A program made the position numbers and the translations under genes. Under the pieces are notes generated by a model that was not told the DNA's origin, did no database searches, and saw only the letters and a program-made list of their open reading frames with translations. From Verrucomicrobium sp. GAS474 (GTDB lineage Bacteria > Verrucomicrobiota > Verrucomicrobiia > Methylacidiphilales > GAS474): a stretch of DNA of 64,000 nt. The first letter of the stretch is position 1, and each line of letters begins with the position of its first letter. Location: assembly GCF_900105685.1 (NCBI RefSeq), contig NZ_LT629781.1:930001-994000 (forward strand). The letters are read 5' to 3'. Positions 41,888 through 51,362 of this stretch are shown here, piece after piece.

Positions 41888-43162
41888 CTAAGGCACGGCC
41901 TCGACCTGGATCGTGTGGCGGACGGGGACGACGAGGGCGGCGGCGGCGGCGTAGAGGGCGTTGTCCCGTTCCATGACGGCGGCGGCCATCCCGTCCCATT
42001 CGGCGTTCCTGCCGGGGGCGAGCTGCTTGAACTGGAGGAAATTGTGGAGGAACGATTTCACCACGTAGACCTCGTTGAGCTGCTGCGTCCGCACCGCCTC
42101 GTTGACTTTGTTGAAGGTGGCGGTGAAGGGATTCCGCCCCGCGAGGGCGGCGAGGTTGACCCCTTTCTCGAGGTCGGCGACGGCGAACTCCTGCGAGAGG
42201 GAGACCGTCTTGTCGGGGCTGCTCCACGTGACCTTGCCCTTGGTTCCCGGCAGGCCTTTCACGACCAGGAGGTAGCGGTTCAGGTCGTCGGTGAACGAGG
42301 TGAAGGCCACGATCGCGGCGGGGCTCGGCTCGGGCTTGCCCGCGGTCCCCTCGAGGCAGAAAGGGTACCGGGTGCTCTCGACCTCGACGGTCCCGGAGGC
42401 GGCGGAGACGATTTTCTGGCCGGGCGTCCCCTCGGCCCGGTTCGACGCGAGGTCGAGGGTGATCGTCCCGATCGCCCCGTCGCAGCCGAGGCCCTGCAGC
42501 ATCGCCTGGGCCATGAGGAACTGGCCGTTGAAGCTCGGGTGGATGCCGTCGGTGCCGATGAAGCCGTAGTCCTTGCCGAAAAAGGCCTTCGACTTCGTCA
42601 TCGCGTCCATCATCGGCGTGTGGAGGTCGGCGAAATGGACGCCGGTCTTCTCCGCCACGTCGCGGGCGGCCTCGCCGAAGACACGGAGGGTCTCGTTGTA
42701 TTCGGCGGCGGAAGCCTGCTTGCGGAACGTCGCCGGATCGACGCACCCCGGCGTGCCGAGGACGATCTCGCGGACGCCGCCCTTCCTCAGCGCGTCGACG
42801 GTGTCGGTCAGCGAGGCCCGGTAGGTCTCGAGGAGTTCGGTCCGCAGCGGGACGTAGCTGCCGTCGTTCATCCCGTAGCAGGTCGTGACGACGGTCGGCT
42901 TGAAGGGGAAGACGTCGGTCTTCAGCCGCTCGAGGAACGCGGGCACCCGCTCGCCGCCCCAGCCCTGCTGGAGGATGCGCTGGCCTTCGGTCGGCTGGCA
43001 CATGAGGAGGTAATCCTCGACGTAGACGGTGTAGAGCCGCTGCTCGGTGATCGAGTCGCCGCAGAGCGCGACGACGTCGTTCGGCTGGATGAGGAAGGCG
43101 GCGTGGGCGGCGGCGGCCAGGCTGGAAAGGACGAGGAGACCGGCGAGGACGGGCGATTTCAT
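41888..43162 (-). CDS. Secreted SGNH/GDSL hydrolase (carbohydrate esterase-like)
   Basis: 424 residues. Signal peptide (VLAGLLVLSSLAAAAHAA). SGNH blocks are visible: block I VALCGDSITEQ (nucleophile Ser), block II-like GWGGERV, block III CYGMNDGSYV (Asn), block V DGIHPSFNG (Asp and His). After the ~210-residue catalytic domain comes a ~200-residue beta-rich C-terminal domain. Such enzymes remove acetyl groups from polysaccharides; beside a rhamnosidase and a lyase this fits a rhamnogalacturonan-acetylesterase-like role, which is inference. The start at 43162 lies 2 bp after the fucosidase stop. Shadow frames extend further upstream. Confidence 0.87.
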   Translation of the reverse strand: MKSPVLAGLLVLSSLAAAAHAAFLIQPNDVVALCGDSITEQRLYTVYVEDYLLMCQPTEGQRILQQGWGGERVPAFLERLKTDVFPFKPTVVTTCYGMNDGSYVPLRTELLETYRASLTDTVDALRKGGVREIVLGTPGCVDPATFRKQASAAEYNETLRVFGEAARDVAEKTGVHFADLHTPMMDAMTKSKAFFGKDYGFIGTDGIHPSFNGQFLMAQAMLQGLGCDGAIGTITLDLASNRAEGTPGQKIVSAASGTVEVESTRYPFCLEGTAGKPEPSPAAIVAFTSFTDDLNRYLLVVKGLPGTKGKVTWSSPDKTVSLSQEFAVADLEKGVNLAALAGRNPFTATFNKVNEAVRTQQLNEVYVVKSFLHNFLQFKQLAPGRNAEWDGMAAAVMERDNALYAAAAALVVPVRHTIQVEAVP

Positions 43163-43164
43163 GA

Positions 43165-44538
43165 TTATTCTTGGAAGGTGTCCCAGCGGATCTCGACGAC
43201 GTCGAGGAGGGTCGTGCGGCGATCGGGGGGGATCGTCACGGTGAGGCGGTTCTCCCGCCACTCGAAGGGAACGGCCTTTCCGTCCCGCAACAAGGTGGCG
43301 AAGGCGGGGCGGCGGACGCCCTCGATGAGGGCGGGCTGATCGTGGACCCAATCGAAGTGGGCGTACCAGACGCTCCCTTTCCGGGTGATCGGGACGTTGC
43401 TCCGCTCGGGCCACGGCCCCGGCTCAACGTCTCCCAGCGAGACGCCGCTGTGTTCCATCCACGCGGCGAGCTGCCTCATCCGGTCGTAATAGACCTGCGG
43501 GAGCTCGCCCTTCGCGTCGGGGCCCGCGCTCGGGAGGAAGTTGCCGCCCCACGAGCGGGCGCGGGCCAGTTCGCCGAGGAACCAGCCCATCGGCTTGTAG
43601 GTCTCGTGATTGAGGTAGGCCCAGCCGCCGTCGGCCCAGACGTGGCAGTACTCCCACCACCCGCCGGGCCGTTGCGCGGGGAAGCGGCATTCGTGGGTCG
43701 AGAAATCGCCGTAGCCGTGGGCCCGCTCGTTGACGACGATCCCGGGCTGGAGCTCGCGGAGCCAGTCGAGGGTGAAGGCGTCCTGGCCCGCGCCATCGAA
43801 CCAGATCAGGTCGATCTTGCCGTAGCGGGTGAGGAGTTCCTCGACCTGTCCCTTGAGATGGCGCCGGAAGGCGGCGAGCCGCTCCGCCGCCTCGGCGGGG
43901 GCGAGGACGGGAAGCTCGACGGCCTCGTGATGGAGCCCAAGGTCGGGCTTCGCGCCGCCGTAGCGGAACGACATGTGGTGCCGGTTCCAATGCCAGTCGG
44001 GCGGGGAATAGTAGAGGCCGACCTTGAGGCCGTGCTCGCGGCAGGCGGCGACGAAGGGGGCGACGAGGTCGCGCCCGCCGAGGTGGGTGGCGGTGCCGAG
44101 TTCGCCGTGGGCGCTCGGCCACAGGGCGTAGCCATCGTGGTGCCGCGTGGTGAGGACGGCGTAGCGCGCGCCCGCCGCCTTCGCCGCCGCGAGCCACTTG
44201 CCCGGGTCGTAGTTCTCCGCAGTGAATCGGGCGGCCTGCTCCCAGTAGCGGGCGGGGGTGTAGCCCTTCTGCACCGAGGCGAAGCCATAACGCGCGAGGC
44301 TCGTCGCCGCCGCCCCGGGCTCCCGCGCCATCATCGGCCAGGAAAGGTCGCCCTCGCCCTCGACGGCGGAGATCCCCCAATGGAGGAAGAGGCCGAGGCC
44401 GCCGGGGCCGAACCACGCCGCGTCGGGATGGCCGTTGACGGCGAAGGCGGCGTCGGCCTCCTTGCGGACATTGCCGATCTGCGCGTGCTGGGCGGCGACT
44501 TCGGCGGAGAGGGTCGGATCGGGACTGGGGGTCGACAT
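43165..44538 (-). CDS. Alpha-L-fucosidase, glycoside hydrolase family 29
   Basis: 457 residues. Family signatures: WFGPGGLGLFLHWGISAVEG (His-Trp-Gly), YAVLTTRHHDGYALWPS, GLYYSPPDWHW, and GKIDLIWFDGAG with the nucleophile Asp. YCHVWADGGWAY and SWGGNFLPSAGPDAKGELP complete the barrel, and a short beta domain ends it. It hydrolyses terminal alpha-L-fucose with retention. No signal peptide is evident, so it is probably intracellular, downstream of the MFS importer. Spacing is 6 bp to the MFS gene and 2 bp to the esterase gene. Confidence 0.92.
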   Translation of the reverse strand: MSTPSPDPTLSAEVAAQHAQIGNVRKEADAAFAVNGHPDAAWFGPGGLGLFLHWGISAVEGEGDLSWPMMAREPGAAATSLARYGFASVQKGYTPARYWEQAARFTAENYDPGKWLAAAKAAGARYAVLTTRHHDGYALWPSAHGELGTATHLGGRDLVAPFVAACREHGLKVGLYYSPPDWHWNRHHMSFRYGGAKPDLGLHHEAVELPVLAPAEAAERLAAFRRHLKGQVEELLTRYGKIDLIWFDGAGQDAFTLDWLRELQPGIVVNERAHGYGDFSTHECRFPAQRPGGWWEYCHVWADGGWAYLNHETYKPMGWFLGELARARSWGGNFLPSAGPDAKGELPQVYYDRMRQLAAWMEHSGVSLGDVEPGPWPERSNVPITRKGSVWYAHFDWVHDQPALIEGVRRPAFATLLRDGKAVPFEWRENRLTVTIPPDRRTTLLDVVEIRWDTFQE

Positions 44539-44544
44539 GGGAAT

Positions 44545-45954
44545 TTAGGGGGTGGGAAGGGGAGCGACGTAGGCGTGGGGGCCGCCGTACCGCTTCCAAT
44601 CGCGGTAGACGAGGGCCATCGGGTAGAGCGCGACGACGAGGAGCGCGGCGGTCCACAGGAAGGTCATCCGGTAATTGCTCCCGACGAGATCCATGAACTT
44701 CCCGATGGCGTAGTTGCCGACGATCATCGCGCCGCAACTGAAGACGTTGATGCCGGAGTAGAACTGGCCGAATTTTTCCTGCGGGAAGAGCTTCATCGTC
44801 GCCGAGAGCGCCCCGATCCCCCAGCCGACGGCGGGGATCGTCAGGACGAGGCTGTAGGCGAGGAAACTCCTCGGGCTGACGACGTAATAAAAACCGATCA
44901 CCGAGACCGCGGCGACGCCCGCCATCGCCCACAACGTCACCCGCAGCGGGCCGAGGCGGTCGCAGAGCGCACCCGTCGGATAATAGAGGACGAGGGCGGG
45001 GACCCCGCCCCAGGCGAAGAGCTTCCCCATGGTCTCCATGTCGAGCCCGAGCGTCTCCCGCGTGAAGAGCGCGGCGAAGGGGCCGGCGCAGCCGAGCGCC
45101 ATGCTGGCGAGGACGTAGCCGATGAAGAAATTCCGGTAGATCGGGAGCCGGAGGCACTCGCGGAAATAGAGGCCGAACGACGCCGCGAGGCCGGGCCGGT
45201 CTTCCTTCGCGGGCGGCGGGGGGTACTCCCCCTCCCTCACGTTGCGGCACATGAGGAGGAAGGCGGCGAGGTAGAAGAGGCCGACGCCGAGGAAGACTTC
45301 CTTCCGGTGGGCCATCATGTGGGGGAAGACCCACCAGAGGAAGGCGAAGGTGCTGGCCGACCCGACGATGCGGAAGCACGAGAGGAAGCGGGCCATCATC
45401 TCCTGCGGGACGACGTCGCGGAGGAGCCAGTTGTAGGCGTTCACCAGGACCATGTTGAAGAAGTGGAACGAGACGACGAGGACGCAGAGGAGCGGCAGGA
45501 AGACCGCCGCCTCGGTGACCGAGGGAGCGACGTGGAAGAAGAGGTGCCGGTGGAGCCACCCGGCGATCTCGGGGACGAAGCCGATCCCGACGAGGGCCGC
45601 GACGGCGAGCGGGGTGACGACGTAGAGGAACGGGATCCGCCGCCCGAGGGGACCGCGATGATTGTCGCTCCACCGGCTGAGATTGGGGAGGAAGAGAATG
45701 TTCACGAGTCCCGCGAAACTCCCCGTCATGACGCCGATGAGGGCGTTCGAGGCGTGGAGGTCCTTGAGATAAAACGGCATGAACCGGCCGAAGATATTCT
45801 CGAAGAACGTGAAGGCGAAATCGCCCCACAGAAGCCAGATCGAAAGGACGGCGAGCCCGCCCGCCGTGTAGCGGAGGGTCCCCGCGCGATAAAGCCGCGG
45901 CGTGACGGCGGCGGGGACGGGCGCGCGGAGCGGGGGCGGGGCGGTCGGTTCCAC
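44545..45954 (-). CDS. MFS transporter, probable oligosaccharide importer
   Basis: 469 residues, about twelve hydrophobic helices. SRWSDNHRGPLGRRIPFLYV gives the MFS loop 2-3 motif (D-x-x-x-G-x-x-G-R-R) as in sugar/proton symporters of the SLC45/GPH kind. VVPQEMMARFLSCFRIVG lies in the 4-5 region, and the second half begins near LPIYRNFFIGYVLASMA. The position between secreted enzymes (lyase, GH-A) and cytoplasmic enzymes (GH29, GH78) suggests uptake of fucose- or rhamnose-containing oligosaccharides. Substrate inferred from context only. Unlike the carrier at 24736 it has no large insert. Confidence 0.87.
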   Translation of the reverse strand: MEPTAPPPLRAPVPAAVTPRLYRAGTLRYTAGGLAVLSIWLLWGDFAFTFFENIFGRFMPFYLKDLHASNALIGVMTGSFAGLVNILFLPNLSRWSDNHRGPLGRRIPFLYVVTPLAVAALVGIGFVPEIAGWLHRHLFFHVAPSVTEAAVFLPLLCVLVVSFHFFNMVLVNAYNWLLRDVVPQEMMARFLSCFRIVGSASTFAFLWWVFPHMMAHRKEVFLGVGLFYLAAFLLMCRNVREGEYPPPPAKEDRPGLAASFGLYFRECLRLPIYRNFFIGYVLASMALGCAGPFAALFTRETLGLDMETMGKLFAWGGVPALVLYYPTGALCDRLGPLRVTLWAMAGVAAVSVIGFYYVVSPRSFLAYSLVLTIPAVGWGIGALSATMKLFPQEKFGQFYSGINVFSCGAMIVGNYAIGKFMDLVGSNYRMTFLWTAALLVVALYPMALVYRDWKRYGGPHAYVAPLPTP

Positions 45955-45970
45955 GGGGAGGCTCGCTCTC

Positions 45971-48595
45971 TTAGTGCTTCGCTTCCTGGACGAGGTAGAG
46001 CGGATCGGGGCCGACCGGGAGATCGGTCGAAAGCGCGACGGGATTCCCCATCATGTCATAGCCGCTCCGTCCCGCGAAGGGGACGGCGGCGATCTCGCCG
46101 AGCTTCACCGGCTTCTTCGCCCAGACGACGTCGGTCTTCCGCCCCGCGAGGAGGAACGAGGCGACCGTCGCCTTGCCCCCGCCTGCCTCGAGCTGGACTT
46201 GGACCAGCCCCGCCGCGCTCGCCTCCTCGAGGAAGTGGGCCATCGCCGCCTGCGCGGCGAGGGCGGGGCGGGGCGCGCCGTTGACCTCGATGTAGTCGGC
46301 GAAGCCGTCCCGGTAGGCGATCCGGCCCGAGGGCTGGGCGAAGCCGGCGTACTGGTAGGCTTCCTTGATGCCAAGGGCCTTCAGGGCGATCGTCGTCCGG
46401 GTCAGCAGCGCGGCCCCCTCGGCGACGGTCATCCCGTTGCCGGGCAGGCAGGCCCCGTCGAGCCACGACTTGATCTTGTCGGCGCTGAACTCGGTGACGA
46501 GGACGTCGAGCGGCTTCCCGGAACGCCCCTTCTGCGCACGGACCTCGGCGAGGCGGTCGAGGAAGAGCTGGTTCTCCTCCGGCCCGATGCCGAGGCTCAT
46601 CTCGTAATAGTGGGTCGAGTAGGCGTCGAGGCAGGAGGCGACGCCGAGGTCGAGGATCTCCCTCGTGAAGGGCCGGGAGAGCGTCGTGACGACGCCGCCG
46701 CTGAAGCGGGCCTCGGTCGCGGGCGGGAAGGCAGGGAAGGCGTTCTTCACGATGTCGACGTAGACCTGCGGGCGGCTCTTCCCGGCGGGGATGCGGAGGA
46801 AGCCGCCGCCGTCGGGCTCGTTCCAGACTTCCCATTCCTTGATGTAGGGGCCGTAAGCCTTGAGCGATCTGCCGATGTAGCCGCGCCAAGCGTCCCAGTC
46901 CTTCGGCGGCCAGTTGTCGAACCAGTTGCTCTTCGCGGCGTCGGCGGGAGTCGGCGCATCGGCCTCGGAGGCCGGGGTACTACCGAGCATGCCGAGGAAG
47001 CGGAAGCCCATCTTCGTCGCCCGCTCGAGGCCGCGCGTCTCGAAGCTCCAGTTCCCGGGCGTCGGCTCGACGGCGGCCCAGATCGTGATGAGCGGGGGCC
47101 AGAGGCGGAGGAGGCGGAACCCGGCCCGCGAGGCGATGTGGAGATTGTAGGGGGTGAGGTCGGCGTGGGTGCCGAAGAACGGCTCCTTCACCTCCGAGGC
47201 CGCCTTCACGGGGGGAAGGACCGCGTAGATGATCTCGGCGGCGGGGAGCGGTCCTCCGAGGGGATCGTCGACCACGCACTTGAAGCCGCCGTAGAGGGCG
47301 GTCGGCAACACGAGGGGGATGTCGGCGGCCTCGGTCGGCGCGGCGGGAACGGCGACGGGGAACGTCTTGATCTCCCGTCCCCAGGCGTCGACGACATGGA
47401 CGGTAAGGGTCCGCGCCTTGTCGCTGAGGACGTGGAGGAGGAAGGCGGCCTTCTCCCCCTTGTCGAAGAGGCTGGCCGGATCGTTCCCCGGCGCGGGCTC
47501 GCTCCCGGCCTGGAAGACGACGGGCGCGGCGGCGGGGAGGTCGTCCTCGGTCGCCGTCACGTCGTCGAGCTGGTAGACGGCGGCGTCGGCGGTCGCCATC
47601 TCGAGGCAATACCGTCCGCCGAACTCGGGCTGCGGGAGGACGGGGAAGGTGTAGCGGTGCCATTCGGCGTCGGGACTCGTGAACTCCTTCCCCTGCCAGG
47701 CGATGTTCGGGAAGAGGCCGTTGGCGAGGTGGACGAGGAGCTTCCGGTCGGGGGCGTCGGCCTTCATCCAGAAGCCGATCGTCGCCGGATGGCCGTAGCG
47801 GAGGGGGAAGTAGCCGGTGGTGAGCATCGCCCGCGCCCCCTCCCTAACCTCGAAGCGGAGGACCCGCTTCCCTTGCGGCGCGTCGGCGGCCTTCACCGGG
47901 GCGAACTCGGCCCCGACGTTCGCCTCCTGCGCGGCCATCGCGTCGGCCATGCCCCGCCGCTCGCGGAACGTCCCCGTCCAGCCGTCGCGGCCGAGCTCGA
48001 AGGAACCGTTCGGAATCCGGTTCCCGGAAACGGCGGGCTCCTCGGAGACGGCGGGGAGCGGCGTCATGCTCACGTCGTCGAGCCAGAACGTCGTCTCGTC
48101 GTGGATCGAGAAGACGATGCCCGCCATCTTCGTGTCGAAGGACTGGGGAAGGGTGAAGTCGAAGACGTATTCCTTCCAATCCTCCGAGGGGGAGACCTCG
48201 TAGCTGAGGGCGTTGGTGTAGGGCGGGGCCATCTTCCGGATGCTCATCCGGACCGCGCCGGTGTTGCTCCGGCCCCGGAGCCAGAAACGGACCCGGTAGG
48301 AACCGGCGGCCTTGATCTCGAGCGGGAACTGGGTCCACTGGAGATCGGCAGGGCCGGTCTTGCGGAGCGTGACCCGCTTCGAGAACCGGCCCGCATGGGG
48401 ATTCTCCGGGTCGAGGGCATATTCGGCGTCGAGCTTCCCCCAGTTGTTCTCCCGCCAGGCCGTCGAGTCGGCCTCCTCGAAACCGGGATTGGCCATCAGG
48501 TTCGCCTCCTCGGACCGGGCCGGGAGAGCCAGGACCCCGCCGGAGAGCAGGACGAGGAGGAAGAAAGGAAAGAGCGAACGACGGAAAGGCGTCAT
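45971..48595 (-). CDS. Secreted two-CBM clan GH-A glycoside hydrolase (GH39-like)
   Basis: 874 residues. Signal peptide (LFPFFLLVLLSGGVLALPA). Two CBM4/9-like beta-sandwiches: about 32-180 (ANLMANPGFEEADSTAWREN) and 190-350 (RIPNGSFELGRDGWTGTF), then a linker domain. The (beta/alpha)8 barrel begins about 470 (EPFFGTHADLTPYNLHIASR), with acid/base Glu593 in EWEVWNEPDG and nucleophile Glu702 in VLVTEFSADK. A short beta domain ends it. The layout resembles GH39/GH5-type enzymes; the exact family needs a profile search. The first CBM is closely related to the C-terminal domain of the next gene upstream in the operon (48624-51362). Confidence 0.82.
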   Translation of the reverse strand: MTPFRRSLFPFFLLVLLSGGVLALPARSEEANLMANPGFEEADSTAWRENNWGKLDAEYALDPENPHAGRFSKRVTLRKTGPADLQWTQFPLEIKAAGSYRVRFWLRGRSNTGAVRMSIRKMAPPYTNALSYEVSPSEDWKEYVFDFTLPQSFDTKMAGIVFSIHDETTFWLDDVSMTPLPAVSEEPAVSGNRIPNGSFELGRDGWTGTFRERRGMADAMAAQEANVGAEFAPVKAADAPQGKRVLRFEVREGARAMLTTGYFPLRYGHPATIGFWMKADAPDRKLLVHLANGLFPNIAWQGKEFTSPDAEWHRYTFPVLPQPEFGGRYCLEMATADAAVYQLDDVTATEDDLPAAAPVVFQAGSEPAPGNDPASLFDKGEKAAFLLHVLSDKARTLTVHVVDAWGREIKTFPVAVPAAPTEAADIPLVLPTALYGGFKCVVDDPLGGPLPAAEIIYAVLPPVKAASEVKEPFFGTHADLTPYNLHIASRAGFRLLRLWPPLITIWAAVEPTPGNWSFETRGLERATKMGFRFLGMLGSTPASEADAPTPADAAKSNWFDNWPPKDWDAWRGYIGRSLKAYGPYIKEWEVWNEPDGGGFLRIPAGKSRPQVYVDIVKNAFPAFPPATEARFSGGVVTTLSRPFTREILDLGVASCLDAYSTHYYEMSLGIGPEENQLFLDRLAEVRAQKGRSGKPLDVLVTEFSADKIKSWLDGACLPGNGMTVAEGAALLTRTTIALKALGIKEAYQYAGFAQPSGRIAYRDGFADYIEVNGAPRPALAAQAAMAHFLEEASAAGLVQVQLEAGGGKATVASFLLAGRKTDVVWAKKPVKLGEIAAVPFAGRSGYDMMGNPVALSTDLPVGPDPLYLVQEAKH

Positions 48596-48623
48596 GAAAG
48601 AAACGGAAAGGCGAAATCGGAAA

Positions 48624-51362
48624 TCAATTCGAGGCCGGGGAGACGACGGTCAGACTGGCATCGTCGATCCAGATTGTCATGGCGTTCCGGAAGCTGATGT
48701 AGAGGCCGACCTTCTTGTCCTCGAAGACGGCGGGGACGGTGAAGTCGAACGTCCCTTCCTTCCACTCCTCGGTCGTCGCGAGGGAGGAGGTGCCGTAGGT
48801 CGCGTAGGGCGCCCCGGCGTCCCGGATCGTCACGTCGACCTTGCCGTTCCCGGTCGCCGATCCCTTGATCCAATACTTCACCCGATAGGTCGTCCCGCCC
48901 TTGAGGTCGAGCGGCCATTGGCCTTCCTGCAGCTCGTTGCCCGCGGAGGCCTCCTTCAGGGTCATCCTCTTGGAATAGCGGCCCGCATGGAAGACCTGGT
49001 CGTCGAAGGCATACTCGGCTTCGAGCTTCGCCCAGTTGTTGTCGATCCAGCCCGCCTTCTTCGGCTCCTCGAAGCCGGGATTGATAAGGAGGTTCGGCGC
49101 TTCCGCCCGATCGTCGGCCCGGGCCTGGGAGAGCGCGCCGCCCGAGAGGAGGGCGGCCGCCGCGAGGGAGCAGGCCGCCGCCGTCATGACCGACCGCCGC
49201 CGCGCCGCCGCGAAGAGGAATCCGCCCGAAAGCACCAGCAGCAGCCAGGTCGACGGCTCCGGCACCGCGACCGCGACGAGGGTCAGCGAGATATCGCTCG
49301 CGTCGTAGTTCAACGTGGCGGTGTAGCCGGTAAGGCCGGTCCCCAGCACCAGGCCGCTGGTGAGGCCGTCGGCGGTCAGCGTCGTCCCGGCGTTGCTGTA
49401 GAACTGGAAGAGGGTGAAGGTCCCTTCCTGGGCGTTCGAGAAGTTGAGCGCGTTGCTGTTCAGCACCAGGTCGCCGATGCCGTAGTTGATGAACTTCAGG
49501 GTGTCGCTCGTGTTCGACGCGCCGAGGTTGAAGGTGAAGGTCGAACCGGTCTGCATCGTCAGCAGCGTCCCGCCGCTCTGGAGGCCGTTCATCGTCAGCG
49601 TCTGCACCGCCGAGCCGCCGACGCCCGGATAGATGCTCGAGCCGGAGAGGACGGTGATGCCGTTGGTCCCGCCCGGCGCGAAGATGCCGGTGCCGCCGAG
49701 GATGCCGGTCTCGCCCGCCGCCGTCAGGTCGGCGGTTCCGGTCGCGGTCGCCCGTACGGAGAGGGTGACAACCTTCGTCGTCGCGTTGATCCCGATGATG
49801 ACGCTCCCGGCGACGATGCCCGTCCCCGAGACCGTCTGGCCGACGGCGAGTCCGGCGACGCTGGTCACCGTCACGCTCGCGTTGTTCGCGGTGGTCGTCG
49901 CCCCGGTGAGGGTGACGGCGGTCGCGCCGACCGTGACGGCCCCCGTGCCCGAAGCACTGCCGCTGGTGTTCTGGGCGACGAGGGCGGTGCCGCCGTAGAC
50001 GTAGGTCCCGCCGCCGTAGGTGTTCGCGCCGCTCTCGACGACCCGGCCCCCGCCCGTGGCGATGACGGCCGACTTGTAGGTGGAGGCCGCGCTGGTGTCG
50101 GAGATAACGCCGCTGAAGTTCGCCGTCCCGCCCGAGGCCGCGGCGAGGTAGACCATCGGGATCGAGGGGTTGGAGCTGTTCGACGTCACCATCTGGAGGT
50201 TGCCGCTGAAGGTCACGCTGCCCGTTCCCGAGATGCCGAATTCGGCGAGGTGGCTGGTCGAGGAATTGTTCGTCGCGGTGGCGAGGGCGGCGGTGACGTT
50301 GTGGCCGCTCGTCGCCAGCAGGGCGGCGAGGCCGGTGACCGAGTTCGAGTAGTCGCCGACGGCGACGGCGAGGCCGTTGTTCGTCCCGAGGGCGTTGTTG
50401 CTGTCGAGGACCCAGATCCCCTCCTTCACGGCGACCCCGGCGGTGCTCGCCAGGCCGCTGTTGTCGCCCGAGAGGACGACCGTCCCGGCGGAGAAGATGT
50501 TGGCGACGCCGTTCGTCCCCGCGCCGTTCAGGACGATCTTCTGCGCGAGCGTCCCCGAGCTGGCGAGGTTCCCGGAAAGCGTGAGGGTCTTCCCCGCGCC
50601 GACCGCGCCGGTGCCGAGGGTGAAGGTCCCGCCGCCCGTCCCCTGGTCGGCGAAGGTGATGTTGTTCGAGAAGGTGCTGTTCGCCGTCATCGTCCCGGTG
50701 GCGATGCCGAGCTGGAGCGTCGTCGCCCCGTTGTTCTGCATCAGGACGGTCCCCGTGCCGAACGAGGCGAGCGTGCCCGAGACGATGCCGAGCTGGACGG
50801 TGCCCTGGTTCACGGTGAGGTTGCCGTTGATGGCGGTCGCCGTCGTGAACTGGAGCGAACCGGCCCCGGTCTTGGTCAGCGTGACGCCGGAGCCGGCGTT
50901 GAAGGCGGTGCCGGTCGATTGGAGGGTCGATCCCGTCCCGACGTTCCAGGTCTGGCTCGCCGAGAGGGTGAGCGGGGCGGTGATCTTCACTGTCTGGCTG
51001 GAGGCCCCGATGGTGACGCCGCCCGCGCCGATCGTGAAGGCGGTGACGCCCGTGCCCGTCGCGAGGGTGACGGCCGCCGTGTTCGGGTTGATCGTCAGCC
51101 CCGAGATCGAGCCCGTCGCGCTCCAGGCGGAATCGATGGTCGAGGTCAGGGCCGCCGTCCCGCCGGTGATCGTCACGGCCTCGGAACCGTCGGTCAGCGG
51201 TACGCCGTTGCTCCAGTTCGAGGCGGTGCTCCAGCCGCTGCTGGTCGTCGCCGTCCAGGTCGTCTGCGCCTCGCCCCGACCGCCCAAGGCGAACGAGGCG
51301 ATTCCCGCAAGGAGCATGGAGAGAAATGCCCCTCGGCGGTTCATCGTCGGATTCGGATTCAT
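48624..51362 (-). CDS. Autotransporter-repeat protein with internal PEP-CTERM signal fused to signal peptide + CBM
   Basis: 912 residues. A signal peptide (LLAGIASFALGGRGEAQ) leads to about 670 residues of autotransporter-associated beta-strand repeats, rich in Gly/Thr/Ser/Asn (GGTYVYGGTALVAQNTSGSA and similar), then VPEPSTWLLLVLSGGFLFAA and ARRRS at about 700-724, a complete exosortase signal. Instead of stopping, the frame continues VMTAAACSLAAAALLSGGAL-SQARADD, a second signal peptide starting at a Met (49187), and a CBM4/9-like domain (NLLINPGFEEPKKAGWIDNN ... TIWIDDASLTVV). In the neighbouring frame a TGA (49184-49186) overlaps that ATG. This suggests two formerly overlapping genes joined by a one-base shift in the Arg codons. 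Either a real fusion or an indel/sequencing error. Confidence 0.82.
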   Translation of the reverse strand: MNPNPTMNRRGAFLSMLLAGIASFALGGRGEAQTTWTATTSSGWSTASNWSNGVPLTDGSEAVTITGGTAALTSTIDSAWSATGSISGLTINPNTAAVTLATGTGVTAFTIGAGGVTIGASSQTVKITAPLTLSASQTWNVGTGSTLQSTGTAFNAGSGVTLTKTGAGSLQFTTATAINGNLTVNQGTVQLGIVSGTLASFGTGTVLMQNNGATTLQLGIATGTMTANSTFSNNITFADQGTGGGTFTLGTGAVGAGKTLTLSGNLASSGTLAQKIVLNGAGTNGVANIFSAGTVVLSGDNSGLASTAGVAVKEGIWVLDSNNALGTNNGLAVAVGDYSNSVTGLAALLATSGHNVTAALATATNNSSTSHLAEFGISGTGSVTFSGNLQMVTSNSSNPSIPMVYLAAASGGTANFSGVISDTSAASTYKSAVIATGGGRVVESGANTYGGGTYVYGGTALVAQNTSGSASGTGAVTVGATAVTLTGATTTANNASVTVTSVAGLAVGQTVSGTGIVAGSVIIGINATTKVVTLSVRATATGTADLTAAGETGILGGTGIFAPGGTNGITVLSGSSIYPGVGGSAVQTLTMNGLQSGGTLLTMQTGSTFTFNLGASNTSDTLKFINYGIGDLVLNSNALNFSNAQEGTFTLFQFYSNAGTTLTADGLTSGLVLGTGLTGYTATLNYDASDISLTLVAVAVPEPSTWLLLVLSGGFLFAAARRRSVMTAAACSLAAAALLSGGALSQARADDRAEAPNLLINPGFEEPKKAGWIDNNWAKLEAEYAFDDQVFHAGRYSKRMTLKEASAGNELQEGQWPLDLKGGTTYRVKYWIKGSATGNGKVDVTIRDAGAPYATYGTSSLATTEEWKEGTFDFTVPAVFEDKKVGLYISFRNAMTIWIDDASLTVVSPASN

